From the NCBI GenBank assembly GCA_016297405.1, contig JAEDGP010000008.1:1-45858 (forward strand): DNA of 45,858 nucleotides. Reading direction: 5' to 3'. The DNA is from Treponema sp. (GTDB lineage Bacteria > Spirochaetota > Spirochaetia > Treponematales > Treponemataceae). The notes under the pieces were generated by a model. That model was not told the DNA's origin. It saw only the letters and a program-made list of their open reading frames with translations, and did not search any database. A program made the translations under genes and the position numbers. Below are positions 9,063-15,685 of the stretch, piece after piece (within the stretch, counting starts at the first letter, position 1; the number at the start of each line of letters is the position of its first letter).

Positions 9063-9398
9063 TTACATGAATTTTATGAGGATCATGTATATCAAGGTTC
9101 CGCCAAAAACGCTCATAAGAAAATTTCTTTTGAGCAGATGTACGATGGCAGTAAATGATACTGCTATAAGTGAGGGAAGATAGTCATGGCTGCTGGTGAA
9201 TGATATGTCTTTCAGACAATAAAAGAGCAATGCTGACATAACCATAGGCGGAATGTATCTTTCAATAAAGCGAATGATTTTTGGCGGATCTTTTCTGGAA
9301 AAAAGCAGGAACGGAAAAGCTCGTTCCAAATATATTACAAGACCGCATAAAACAGTTGCCACCAGGGCTGCCATTAATGTGAGTTTTTCTCCGTTCAT
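9063..9398 (-). CDS. azlD: Branched-chain amino acid exporter small subunit AzlD
   Basis: 111 aa, four predicted membrane segments, typical length for AzlD. The motif ERAFPFLLF with a following basic RKDPP loop and FIERYIPPMVMSALL matches the family. AzlD pairs with the large subunit AzlC to export branched-chain amino acids or analogues through the inner membrane. Its ATG overlaps the azlC TGA by 4 bp (ATGA), a sign of translational coupling. Confidence 0.88.
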   Translation of the reverse strand: MNGEKLTLMAALVATVLCGLVIYLERAFPFLLFSRKDPPKIIRFIERYIPPMVMSALLFYCLKDISFTSSHDYLPSLIAVSFTAIVHLLKRNFLMSVFGGTLIYMILIKFM

Positions 9399-10135
9399 TT
9401 GTCATTTTCCTCTGTCTGTGTTATTTGCTCTGATTTATCTTTTTTAATAAGAAGAATCATTACGATTCCGGCTGCAAGAGATGCAAGCAGAATGCTGTTT
9501 GCATTTGGAAGAATGTTTATTTTCCAAAGGATGATGCATAGAACGGTGGTTGCTCCTCCAATAAGAGGCGGTACAAAATCTTTTGAGTTGAGAATCTGTT
9601 CGATGAGCAGAACCGTAAACAAAGCTGTCAAAGCAAAGTCAACGCCACCTAAGTCGATGTTTGTTGTTGACTTGAGTATCAAGCCCAAAACTGAACCTAA
9701 GGTGGTTCCTGTAATCCAGTAAATGTGGTCAAGCAAAGCGATTGTTCCGTAGAAAGAAGCTTTGTTTGCACCTTCGGGAACGTTTGTTGTTGTCAAAAGG
9801 GAATATGTTTCATCGGTAAGCGCAAAGATCATGTAAGGTTTCCATTTGCCGCATCCGTGAAATTTGTTTATGAGCGAAAGACCGTAAACTATGTGACGGA
9901 TGTTTACAAGAAGTTCTGTAATCATGATCATGCCAAGATTTGCATTTGCTGCGAAAAGTCCGATTGTCACATATTGACCGGCACCTGCATACATGAATAT
10001 GCTCATGATTGGCGTAAGCCAGAAAGGGTAACCGTCTTCAACAAGGAGAAGACCGAATCCCATTCCTAATGCCAGGTAACCAAAAAGAACCGGTACAGAT
10101 ACTTTAAAAGCTTGAAGAAAATTGTTTTTAGACAT
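9395..10135 (-). CDS. azlC: Branched-chain amino acid exporter large subunit AzlC
   Basis: 246 aa with about six to seven predicted membrane segments. Family motifs include GYLALGMGFGLLL, MYAGAGQYV, NIRHIVYGLSL and ALTDETYSL. It acts with AzlD as an exporter in the inner membrane. No Shine-Dalgarno sequence precedes the ATG, and the -10 box of a good promoter ends only 9 nt upstream, so the transcript may be leaderless. The C-terminal tail is acidic and polar. Confidence 0.9.
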   Translation of the reverse strand: MSKNNFLQAFKVSVPVLFGYLALGMGFGLLLVEDGYPFWLTPIMSIFMYAGAGQYVTIGLFAANANLGMIMITELLVNIRHIVYGLSLINKFHGCGKWKPYMIFALTDETYSLLTTTNVPEGANKASFYGTIALLDHIYWITGTTLGSVLGLILKSTTNIDLGGVDFALTALFTVLLIEQILNSKDFVPPLIGGATTVLCIILWKINILPNANSILLASLAAGIVMILLIKKDKSEQITQTEENDK

Positions 10136-10144
10136 TTGAAACAG

Positions 10145-10173
10145 AGTATATTTTCTTGCCGTATTAAAGTCAA
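10145..10173 (-). promoter_or_regulatory. Sigma-70-type promoter of azlCD
   Basis: Minus strand TTGACT (10168-10173), 17 nt, TATACT (10145-10150). The predicted transcription start lies within about 3 nt of the azlC ATG. Confidence 0.65.
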
Positions 10174-10299
10174 ACTATAGACATTTTTGAAATGTTCCAG
10201 CTGATTTTATGTGATGAAGTGTCATCTGAATATCAAAATTCCCCTGTCTAATCCTATGTTACTATGATTTTAAAGATTTAAAGAATACGTTGTAAAAAC

Positions 10300-10328
10300 T
10301 TGCAGAGAGATTTTTATTGTATTATAGT
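10300..10328 (+). promoter_or_regulatory. Promoter of the small membrane protein gene
   Basis: TTGCAG (10300-10305), 17 nt, TATAGT (10323-10328). It leaves a leader of about 60 nt that contains a GGAGAAC ribosome-binding site. Confidence 0.5.
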
Positions 10329-10395
10329 ATAACCGTTGAATTTTCTGTAATTTGCAGATTTCATTAAGAAATTATCTAAATATCTGGAGAACAAA

Positions 10396-10635
10396 ATGGT
10401 TTCATTAATCGTTGGTTTGATTCTTATTGGTTTTACAGTTTTTTCTGTTTTGCCATCAATGCCATTGGACTGGGGTGCACAAGTAATAGCATTCCTTAAA
10501 GGATTTGCACCGGTTCTTGCCGCATTCCTTGGCCTTATCTGTCTTTTTATTGGTGCAGCTGATGTGAAAGACAAGCGCGAAGCAAAGAAGGAAGAACTTG
10601 AAGCTCGAGCTCGTGAAGAGGCTGAAAATAAATAA
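10396..10635 (+). CDS. Small two-helix membrane protein of unknown function
   Basis: 79 aa. Two hydrophobic segments (residues about 3-20 and 32-55) are joined by a short loop PSMPLDWGAQ, then a highly charged C-terminal helix begins (DKREAKKEELEARAREEAE). GGAGAAC lies 5 nt before the ATG. It stands alone between the azl promoter region and rplM, with its own promoter. I do not recognise the family. The layout resembles small spirochaetal inner-membrane proteins, with the charged tail in the cytoplasm. Confidence 0.7.
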   Translation: MVSLIVGLILIGFTVFSVLPSMPLDWGAQVIAFLKGFAPVLAAFLGLICLFIGAADVKDKREAKKEELEARAREEAENK

Positions 10636-10654
10636 TAATACTCTTCTATGTTTA

Positions 10655-10683
10655 TTGACTAAATTCCTTATGGGGAGTATATT
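10655..10683 (+). promoter_or_regulatory. Promoter of rplM-rpsI(-recX)
   Basis: TTGACT (10655-10660), 17 nt, TATATT (10678-10683). The -10 box is framed by the inverted repeat GGGGA (10672-10676) / TCCCC (10688-10692). The leader of about 95 nt holds a small hairpin, ACAACGA (10703-10709) with TCGTTGT (10717-10723). Confidence 0.65.
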
Positions 10684-10702
10684 GTAGTCCCCGTATATGA
10701 AG

Positions 10703-10723
10703 ACAACGACTGCTCATCGTTGT
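10703..10723 (+). promoter_or_regulatory. Leader hairpin upstream of rplM
   Basis: A 7-bp perfect stem (ACAACGA/TCGTTGT) with a 7-nt loop, followed by TTTT, lies 62 nt before the rplM ATG. Ribosomal-protein operons are often controlled in the leader; whether this hairpin binds L13 is inference only. Confidence 0.35.
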
Positions 10724-10785
10724 TTTGCAGATTTGACAGATGCAAGGTCAATGACGCATAGAACTTATATTTTTAAGGTATATAC

Positions 10786-11217
10786 ATGAAAACTATTTTC
10801 GTAAATGAAAAAGAACAGAAGCGCGAATGGTACATTATCGACGCTGCTGGAAAACCACTTGGTCGCGTAGCTGCTTTGGCTGCATCTATCGCTCGTGGAA
10901 AGAACAAGTCAACTTATACTCCTAATCAGGAAATGGGTGACTATGTTGTTATCATCAACGCTGACAAAGTTGCAGTAACTGGTGGTAAGGAACAGAAGAA
11001 AATCTACTACAAATATTCAACTGGTTTTGTAGGAAGTCTCAAGGCTCATACTTTTGAAAAGCTTATCGAAAAACATCCTGAAGATCCAATTCGCATTGCA
11101 GTAAAAGGCATGCTTCCACATGGACGTCTTGGACGCGCTATCATGGACAATGTTAAGGTTTATGCTGGTGCAGATCATCCTCATACAGCTCAGAATCCAA
11201 AGTCTGTTGAAGTTTAA
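10786..11217 (+). CDS. rplM: 50S ribosomal protein L13
   Basis: 143 aa, normal length. Family landmarks: WYIIDAAGKPLGRVAA at the start, GDYVVIINADKVAVTG, then PIRIAVKGMLPHGRLGRAIM and the PHTAQNP tail. L13 is an early assembly protein of the large subunit. It is followed after 12 bp by rpsI, the standard L13-S9 pair. The region before the ATG lacks a strong Shine-Dalgarno (TTAAGG, 9 nt upstream). Confidence 0.97.
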   Translation: MKTIFVNEKEQKREWYIIDAAGKPLGRVAALAASIARGKNKSTYTPNQEMGDYVVIINADKVAVTGGKEQKKIYYKYSTGFVGSLKAHTFEKLIEKHPEDPIRIAVKGMLPHGRLGRAIMDNVKVYAGADHPHTAQNPKSVEV

Positions 11218-11229
11218 TAGGAGTCTAAG

Positions 11230-11622
11230 ATGGTAAAGAATATTGCTATTGGTACAGGTAGAAGAAAGACAGCTGTTGCTCGCGTTTTCGTTCGCGACGG
11301 TTCAGGAAAAGTTGTAGTAAATGGTAAAGATTTGAAGGATTACTTTGCAAGTGCAGAACAGGTAAGTGTTGTTCAGCAGCCTTTGCTTGTAACTTCAAAC
11401 TCTAACAAGTTTGATATTCTCATCAACGTAGTTGGTGGTGGTCTTAATGGTCAGGCTGAAGCATGTGTACACGGTATTGCTCGTGCATTGCTTCAGGTTG
11501 ATCCAGATTGTCGCACATCTTTGAAGGCAAATGGCTTCCTTACACGCGATTCTCGTATGGTAGAACGCAAGAAGTACGGTCAGAAGGGTGCGCGCCGCAG
11601 ATTCCAGTTCAGCAAGCGCTAA
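11230..11622 (+). CDS. rpsI: 30S ribosomal protein S9
   Basis: 130 aa, full length. It shows GTGRRKTAVARVF near the start, GGGLNGQAEACVHGIARAL in the middle and the conserved C-terminal tail that ends in SKR and reaches the P-site tRNA. Ribosome-binding site TAGGAGT is present upstream. It pairs with rplM in one transcription unit. Confidence 0.97.
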   Translation: MVKNIAIGTGRRKTAVARVFVRDGSGKVVVNGKDLKDYFASAEQVSVVQQPLLVTSNSNKFDILINVVGGGLNGQAEACVHGIARALLQVDPDCRTSLKANGFLTRDSRMVERKKYGQKGARRRFQFSKR

Positions 11623-11625
11623 ACT

Positions 11626-12273
11626 TTGGTTATCTACGCTACAGAGCAAGTTTCGTTCGGATGCTACAAGATATCATCTGATTCGGGACTTGCTTTTTTT
11701 ATTAGAACTGACTATCTCAAAATCGTTTCGCCTGACCGAATTGTGGCAGATGCTGTTTTTCAAGATGAAGAGGAATCTGATATTGTTGATGCAGGACTTG
11801 CCTTTGCCTGTGAGACAAAAGCAATGGAGTATCTTGGTCGGGCAGAACAAAATCGTTTTTCCCTTACTCAGAAACTTTTAAATAAAAATTATCAGAAAAA
11901 ACATGTGGCTATGGCTTTGGATTATCTGCAAGGCAAAAACTATCTGTGTGACTATCGCTTTGCTCTTTGCTGGCTGAATTCAAGGGTTATAAATCATGCT
12001 GAAGGAAGAATTCGTCTTGAAAGCGAATTGGCAGCTAGAGGCATTGGAAAAGATGATTCTAAAAAGGCATTGGATGATTTTTTTTCAAACAACGATGAAC
12101 AGCAGCTTTGTCTTCGTGCTATAAACAAGGCATTTCGTTTAGGTGTTTGTGCAGATGAAAAACTTTTTGCTTCACTTATTAAGAAAGGTTTTTGTTATCA
12201 AATGATAAAAAAAATGCTGCCGCTTTCCGATTATTCTTTGCAGAATCAGAAAAAAGGCAGCAGCTTTGAATGA
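11626..12273 (+). CDS. recX: RecX-family regulator of RecA
   Basis: 215 aa with a TTG start 3 bp after the rpsI stop; no ATG start upstream and no clear ribosome-binding site, so translational coupling to rpsI is likely. The N-terminal 65 residues are a poorly conserved extension. The RecX three-helix repeats follow: AMEYLGRAEQNRFSLTQKL, YLCDYRFALCWLNSR, GRIRLESELAARGIG. RecX modulates RecA filaments. Position after rpsI is unusual, since recX more often follows recA. The 3' end of the gene carries the terminator of the opposing sppA operon. The assignment is based on the pattern of helices, so a moderate doubt remains. Confidence 0.72.
   Translation: MVIYATEQVSFGCYKISSDSGLAFFIRTDYLKIVSPDRIVADAVFQDEEESDIVDAGLAFACETKAMEYLGRAEQNRFSLTQKLLNKNYQKKHVAMALDYLQGKNYLCDYRFALCWLNSRVINHAEGRIRLESELAARGIGKDDSKKALDDFFSNNDEQQLCLRAINKAFRLGVCADEKLFASLIKKGFCYQMIKKMLPLSDYSLQNQKKGSSFE
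12207..12261 (-). terminator. Terminator of the dus-sppA operon, embedded in recX
   Basis: Read on the minus strand: GCTGCC (12261-12256), an inner GATTCT...AGAATAATC stem, then GGCAGC (12221-12216), followed by A and eight T (12214-12207). The whole element is inside the last 25 codons of recX on the other strand. Confidence 0.7.
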
Positions 12274-12288
12274 TTTTCAATGTTTGAT

Positions 12289-13254
12289 TTAGAAGCCGGT
12301 GTACATATATGCCGGATACTGAATTTTTGAAACAGGCATCAACTCATCAGGTATTTCGATGTTTGTTTTTCCTGTAATCGAATCAAACAGGAATTCTCCA
12401 AGACTTGGAGATTTTTCGTATTTGAATTTTACGATTTCATAGTCTTCTCCGCCAAGTTTTTCATTGCGCAGCGCTCTGTAAAAGTCGTCGGTGGTTCCTA
12501 TTTCATCGATAAGTTTATGTTGTTTTGCCTGTTTTGCAGTGTAGATTCGTCCGTCTGCAAGTTCATGAACTTTTTCTACTGTCAGTTCTTTTCTGTTTTC
12601 GCAGATGACTTGGGTGAACTGTTGGTAGCATTCATCTGCAATTTCCTGCATGATAGCTTTCTGCTCTTGGGTTAAAGGTTCGTTGAAATTAAACATGTTT
12701 TTGTTTTTGCCGGCAGTGATAGTCTTTGACTTAATACCGATTTTTTCAAGAAGTCCTGTGCAGTCTACGGAAGTTCCTGATATCACGCCGATAGAACCTG
12801 TAAGGGTGTTTCTGTTCGCAAAAATCTTGTCTGCGGCCATACTGATGTAGTATCCTCCAGACGCTGCAAGAGATTGTTGATATACGTAGATTGGACGGCC
12901 TGTTTCATCTTTATAGTTTTTCAATGCAAGATAAACTTCGTCTGCCTGATAAACTCCACCGCCTGGAGAATTTATGAATACTGCGAGGGCAACGTTGGAA
13001 CTGTCGTTTTTGATGTCATCTATTGTAGATAATGTCCAGGCTTGGTTATATTTTTTGTTTTCATCTTCAATTACTCCTTCAAGATGAAGTTCTGCAATGT
13101 ATTCGTCCTGCACAAAAGGCTGGAAAATGTTTGCCAAAGGTCCGCTTTTCTTGACAGCTGACTGGGAATTGCCTGAAATCATCGAGAAGGTCGATATGAG
13201 TGCTACGATAGCAATGATTATAAGTACTGTTAATCCTGTTTTTTTCTTATTCAT
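12289..13254 (-). CDS. sppA: Signal peptide peptidase SppA (S49 family)
   Basis: 321 aa, the short single-domain SppA form. One N-terminal membrane anchor (residues 7-25), then the S49 domain: INSPGGGVYQADEV, catalytic Ser132 in SLAASGGYYIS, and GSIGVISGT. The general-base Lys is probably K183 or K185 in TAGKNKNMFN, about 52 residues after the serine, as in the Bacillus enzyme. It digests leftover signal peptides on the outer face of the inner membrane. It is the last gene of a minus-strand unit, 12 bp after the DUF975 gene; AGGAAAA precedes the ATG. Confidence 0.9.
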   Translation of the reverse strand: MNKKKTGLTVLIIIAIVALISTFSMISGNSQSAVKKSGPLANIFQPFVQDEYIAELHLEGVIEDENKKYNQAWTLSTIDDIKNDSSNVALAVFINSPGGGVYQADEVYLALKNYKDETGRPIYVYQQSLAASGGYYISMAADKIFANRNTLTGSIGVISGTSVDCTGLLEKIGIKSKTITAGKNKNMFNFNEPLTQEQKAIMQEIADECYQQFTQVICENRKELTVEKVHELADGRIYTAKQAKQHKLIDEIGTTDDFYRALRNEKLGGEDYEIVKFKYEKSPSLGEFLFDSITGKTNIEIPDELMPVSKIQYPAYMYTGF

Positions 13255-13266
13255 TTTTTGGTTTTC

Positions 13267-13923
13267 CTATTGGTTAGGTGTCAGGTCTTCTAGTTTTATC
13301 AGGTTTTCATCTATTGCCTGTTGCAGCATATCGTGAAAGGCGTTTATTCGAGCCATTCTGATGTATGGCAAAAGCCACAGATCACCAATGTTGCTTACAA
13401 GCGCAGAAAGAATCTGCCAGCCTAAAAAGCTTATGTCCATTACAAACAGGTCAGCTTTATGGTTGTTTGTTATTATTTTACTTATATGGACGGCTTTTTT
13501 CGCTGTTAGGTTTGGAAATTCTGCTGCAAGAAAAATAGACTGAGAATAGGCGTAGTGCTTAACGAGCCCTGGAATAATGAAAAGCATGGACCATAAAGTT
13601 ATCCAAAGGTCTTTCCAGAATCCTACTGTGCAACCTTTTTTCCATTCACTTAAGCCTTCCACAAAATCGTTCACTTTTATAGGTGATGGTGAGCGTGACA
13701 TCGTGATGAAAAAATGGGCAAAACCTATATCAAGAACCCATTTTGAAAAAATATAGGTTATGACTGGTAAAAAAACGCTTTTTTCATTTTGAATTCCAAA
13801 AACGATGATGTAGGTTAAAGGCTGCAATATGATGAGCGAAAGTAGTGTTGCCAAAATGGCAGGCGTCCATCTTCCCTTGATTTGCATCAATGCAAACCTT
13901 TTGTATTTTTTTCTATCAAACAT
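13267..13923 (-). CDS. DUF975-family integral membrane protein
   Basis: 218 aa with five to six predicted membrane segments. The family pattern is clear: LWSMLFIIPGLVKHYAYSQ, then LAAEFPNLTAKKAVHISK, MDISFLGWQILSAL and a PYIRMARINAFHDML end. Function unknown. In the family the IPG-x-K-x-YAYS segment and the FLGW segment are the most conserved. It lies between the CYTH gene and sppA on the minus strand. Start ATG at 13923. Confidence 0.8.
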   Translation of the reverse strand: MFDRKKYKRFALMQIKGRWTPAILATLLSLIILQPLTYIIVFGIQNEKSVFLPVITYIFSKWVLDIGFAHFFITMSRSPSPIKVNDFVEGLSEWKKGCTVGFWKDLWITLWSMLFIIPGLVKHYAYSQSIFLAAEFPNLTAKKAVHISKIITNNHKADLFVMDISFLGWQILSALVSNIGDLWLLPYIRMARINAFHDMLQQAIDENLIKLEDLTPNQ

Positions 13924-13970
13924 AATCAGAATTTACTTGCTATGAATACAAGTGTCAAGTTTTTTGTCTG

Positions 13971-14600
13971 TTACCTGTTTTTTATAGTAGTTTTTCGAAC
14001 TTCTTCCAGCATTTCGCTGTAGTATCTTGTCTCAAAATCTTTTTCGTCAATATCTAAATCCTTAAATATTTCAAGAATTTTGTCTTTTATGCAGTTGACT
14101 TTCTGAGTTTCGTTTGTATCGCTTAGAACTTCAATCTCCAGAAAGTCGCCCAATTCTTCTAGTGTACATAATTCCATCGTGGCTTCCATTTTTTCATTTC
14201 CAATAAAGAATTCCTTTTTAAAACAAGAAACGATTTTCGTCTTTTTGAGGGAAACGATGAAACCTGCATCTTCCAGAAAGCTTTTTATGGCCTGGTCATC
14301 AGAAAGGGTGCATTCCTTTTCATCATTTATTTCAGAGCTTTTCCTGTCTGATTTATCGATTTTTTCCTTTTGTTTGTAAGTCAGGATGATGGTTGTGCTT
14401 TTTTTGTCACCGTTTTCAAGATATTCCTTTCTGATTCGTATGCTTATGTGGTCTTTTTCCCCATGTTTTGGGTTTTCTAATGGTTTTGAATAATAGGTGT
14501 CGCTTTTCGTCAATTTTCTTAAGAAGCTGCCGTATGTGAAAAGGTTGTGTTCTGTTTTTGCTCTGTCATAGATATGGGCTTTCATTTCTATTTCAAACAT
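13971..14600 (-). CDS. CYTH-domain protein (class IV adenylate cyclase / inorganic or thiamine triphosphatase-like)
   Basis: 209 aa. The ExExK hallmark is at residues 3-7 (EIEMK). Further CYTH features: ISIRIRK (basic residues for the phosphate chain), ILTYKQKE, RKSSEINDEKE, and LGDFLEIEVL with acidic metal ligands. The tunnel fold binds triphosphate compounds; the substrate (ATP, thiamine triphosphate or tripolyphosphate) cannot be decided. Length fits the CyaB branch. Its ATG overlaps the end of dus by 13 bp, with AGGAG about 10 nt upstream inside dus. Confidence 0.8.
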   Translation of the reverse strand: MFEIEMKAHIYDRAKTEHNLFTYGSFLRKLTKSDTYYSKPLENPKHGEKDHISIRIRKEYLENGDKKSTTIILTYKQKEKIDKSDRKSSEINDEKECTLSDDQAIKSFLEDAGFIVSLKKTKIVSCFKKEFFIGNEKMEATMELCTLEELGDFLEIEVLSDTNETQKVNCIKDKILEIFKDLDIDEKDFETRYYSEMLEEVRKTTIKNR

Positions 14601-15595
14601 TTGATTTGATCTCCTGGCACTTTTTCAAAATATTCATGAAGTTTTTCTTTTGTGTCTTCTATAGATTTGTAATTCAAAAGGTTTGTTTTTGCAAAATGAG
14701 CAAAGGAAAGGTTATCACAGTAGTATGTAAAAAATCGCTGTAATCTGGTTTTCCAGAATTCCGGCGGCTGATATTTGGCTACGTTGTCAACAAAATCAAG
14801 GGCAAGTTCTAAAAGATCAGTGGGTTTTGTGATGCTTTGGGAACCTTCGAAATGCTGTTTAATCAGGCTGAAAATCCATGGTTTTTGCACTGCAGCTCTG
14901 CCAATCATCATTCCTTCGCAGCTAGAACAGATTTCCGATATTTTCTGTGCTTTTTGAGCGCTGTCAATATCACCGTTGATAACTATTTTTACTCCAGAAG
15001 ATTTGTATCGTTCTGCAAGAATCTGTCCGTATTCATGGCGCGGCTTGTCCCGGTACTTTTCTTTCTGTGTGCGCGGGTGGATTGTTATGCGTTCAACTCC
15101 GTTTTCACAAAGCATATCGCAAAAAGAGAAGAGGGATTCTTCGCTCCATTTTTCATCTCCAAGGCGGATTTTTGCGGAAAGTCTTTTGTGAATGCCCGAT
15201 GTGCTTTCATATCGGGAAAGCTCTTCTTTTACTCCTTTTACAAGTTCTCTGGTTTCTTCTGTTGGTTTTGAAACCATCCACGAAATGCCAGCTCCACTTT
15301 TTACGATATCCGGAGCGCAGCATCCCATGTTCAAATCGATACCGATTCCCGGAAGGTTACAGATGAGTGTGGAAGCTTTAATAATGGAAGAGGCGTTTTT
15401 TCCAGTCAGTTGCCAAATAATTTTTTCTGGGGCCGGAGCTGGTTCCAGATAATATTTTTCGAATTGTCCGCCGCATAGCAGGGTAGGGGCATTTATCATT
15501 TCCGTGTAATATTCATCGCATCCACCAAATCTTTCGATAAGCATTCTGAAAGCAGGGTGACTCAATGTTGCCATAGGAGCGCAAATAAGTTTCAT
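14588..15595 (-). CDS. dus: tRNA-dihydrouridine synthase
   Basis: 335 aa. FMN-dependent enzyme that reduces uridine in tRNA D-loops. Conserved pieces: MKLICAPMAT at the start (FMN-binding APM), DLNMGCCAP with catalytic Cys92, TIHPRTQKEKYRD, IVINGDI and MIGRAAVQKPWIF. I use the ATG at 15595 rather than an in-frame TTG seven codons upstream, because the enzyme fold begins with LICAPMA. The -10 TATAAT (15603-15608) ends 7 nt before this ATG. The dus subgroup is not decided. First gene of dus-CYTH-DUF975-sppA. Confidence 0.88.
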   Translation of the reverse strand: MKLICAPMATLSHPAFRMLIERFGGCDEYYTEMINAPTLLCGGQFEKYYLEPAPAPEKIIWQLTGKNASSIIKASTLICNLPGIGIDLNMGCCAPDIVKSGAGISWMVSKPTEETRELVKGVKEELSRYESTSGIHKRLSAKIRLGDEKWSEESLFSFCDMLCENGVERITIHPRTQKEKYRDKPRHEYGQILAERYKSSGVKIVINGDIDSAQKAQKISEICSSCEGMMIGRAAVQKPWIFSLIKQHFEGSQSITKPTDLLELALDFVDNVAKYQPPEFWKTRLQRFFTYYCDNLSFAHFAKTNLLNYKSIEDTKEKLHEYFEKVPGDQIKCLK

Positions 15596-15628
15596 GAAAC
15601 CTATTATATCAAACAAAATATTATATTG

Positions 15629-15645
15629 ACATCTGCAACAGATGT
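15629..15645. promoter_or_regulatory. Perfect palindrome between the divergent dus and pullulanase promoters
   Basis: ACATCTG (15629-15635), CAA, CAGATGT (15639-15645). It overlaps TTGACA at 15626-15631, the likely -35 of the pullulanase promoter (a CATAAT follows at 15651-15656, spacing 19), and the opposite -35 region of dus. It is placed like an operator for a transcription factor; no regulator gene is in the window. Confidence 0.45.
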
Positions 15646-15685
15646 TTTACCATAATGTAACTGATTTTTTTATGTAAGAGGTGTT

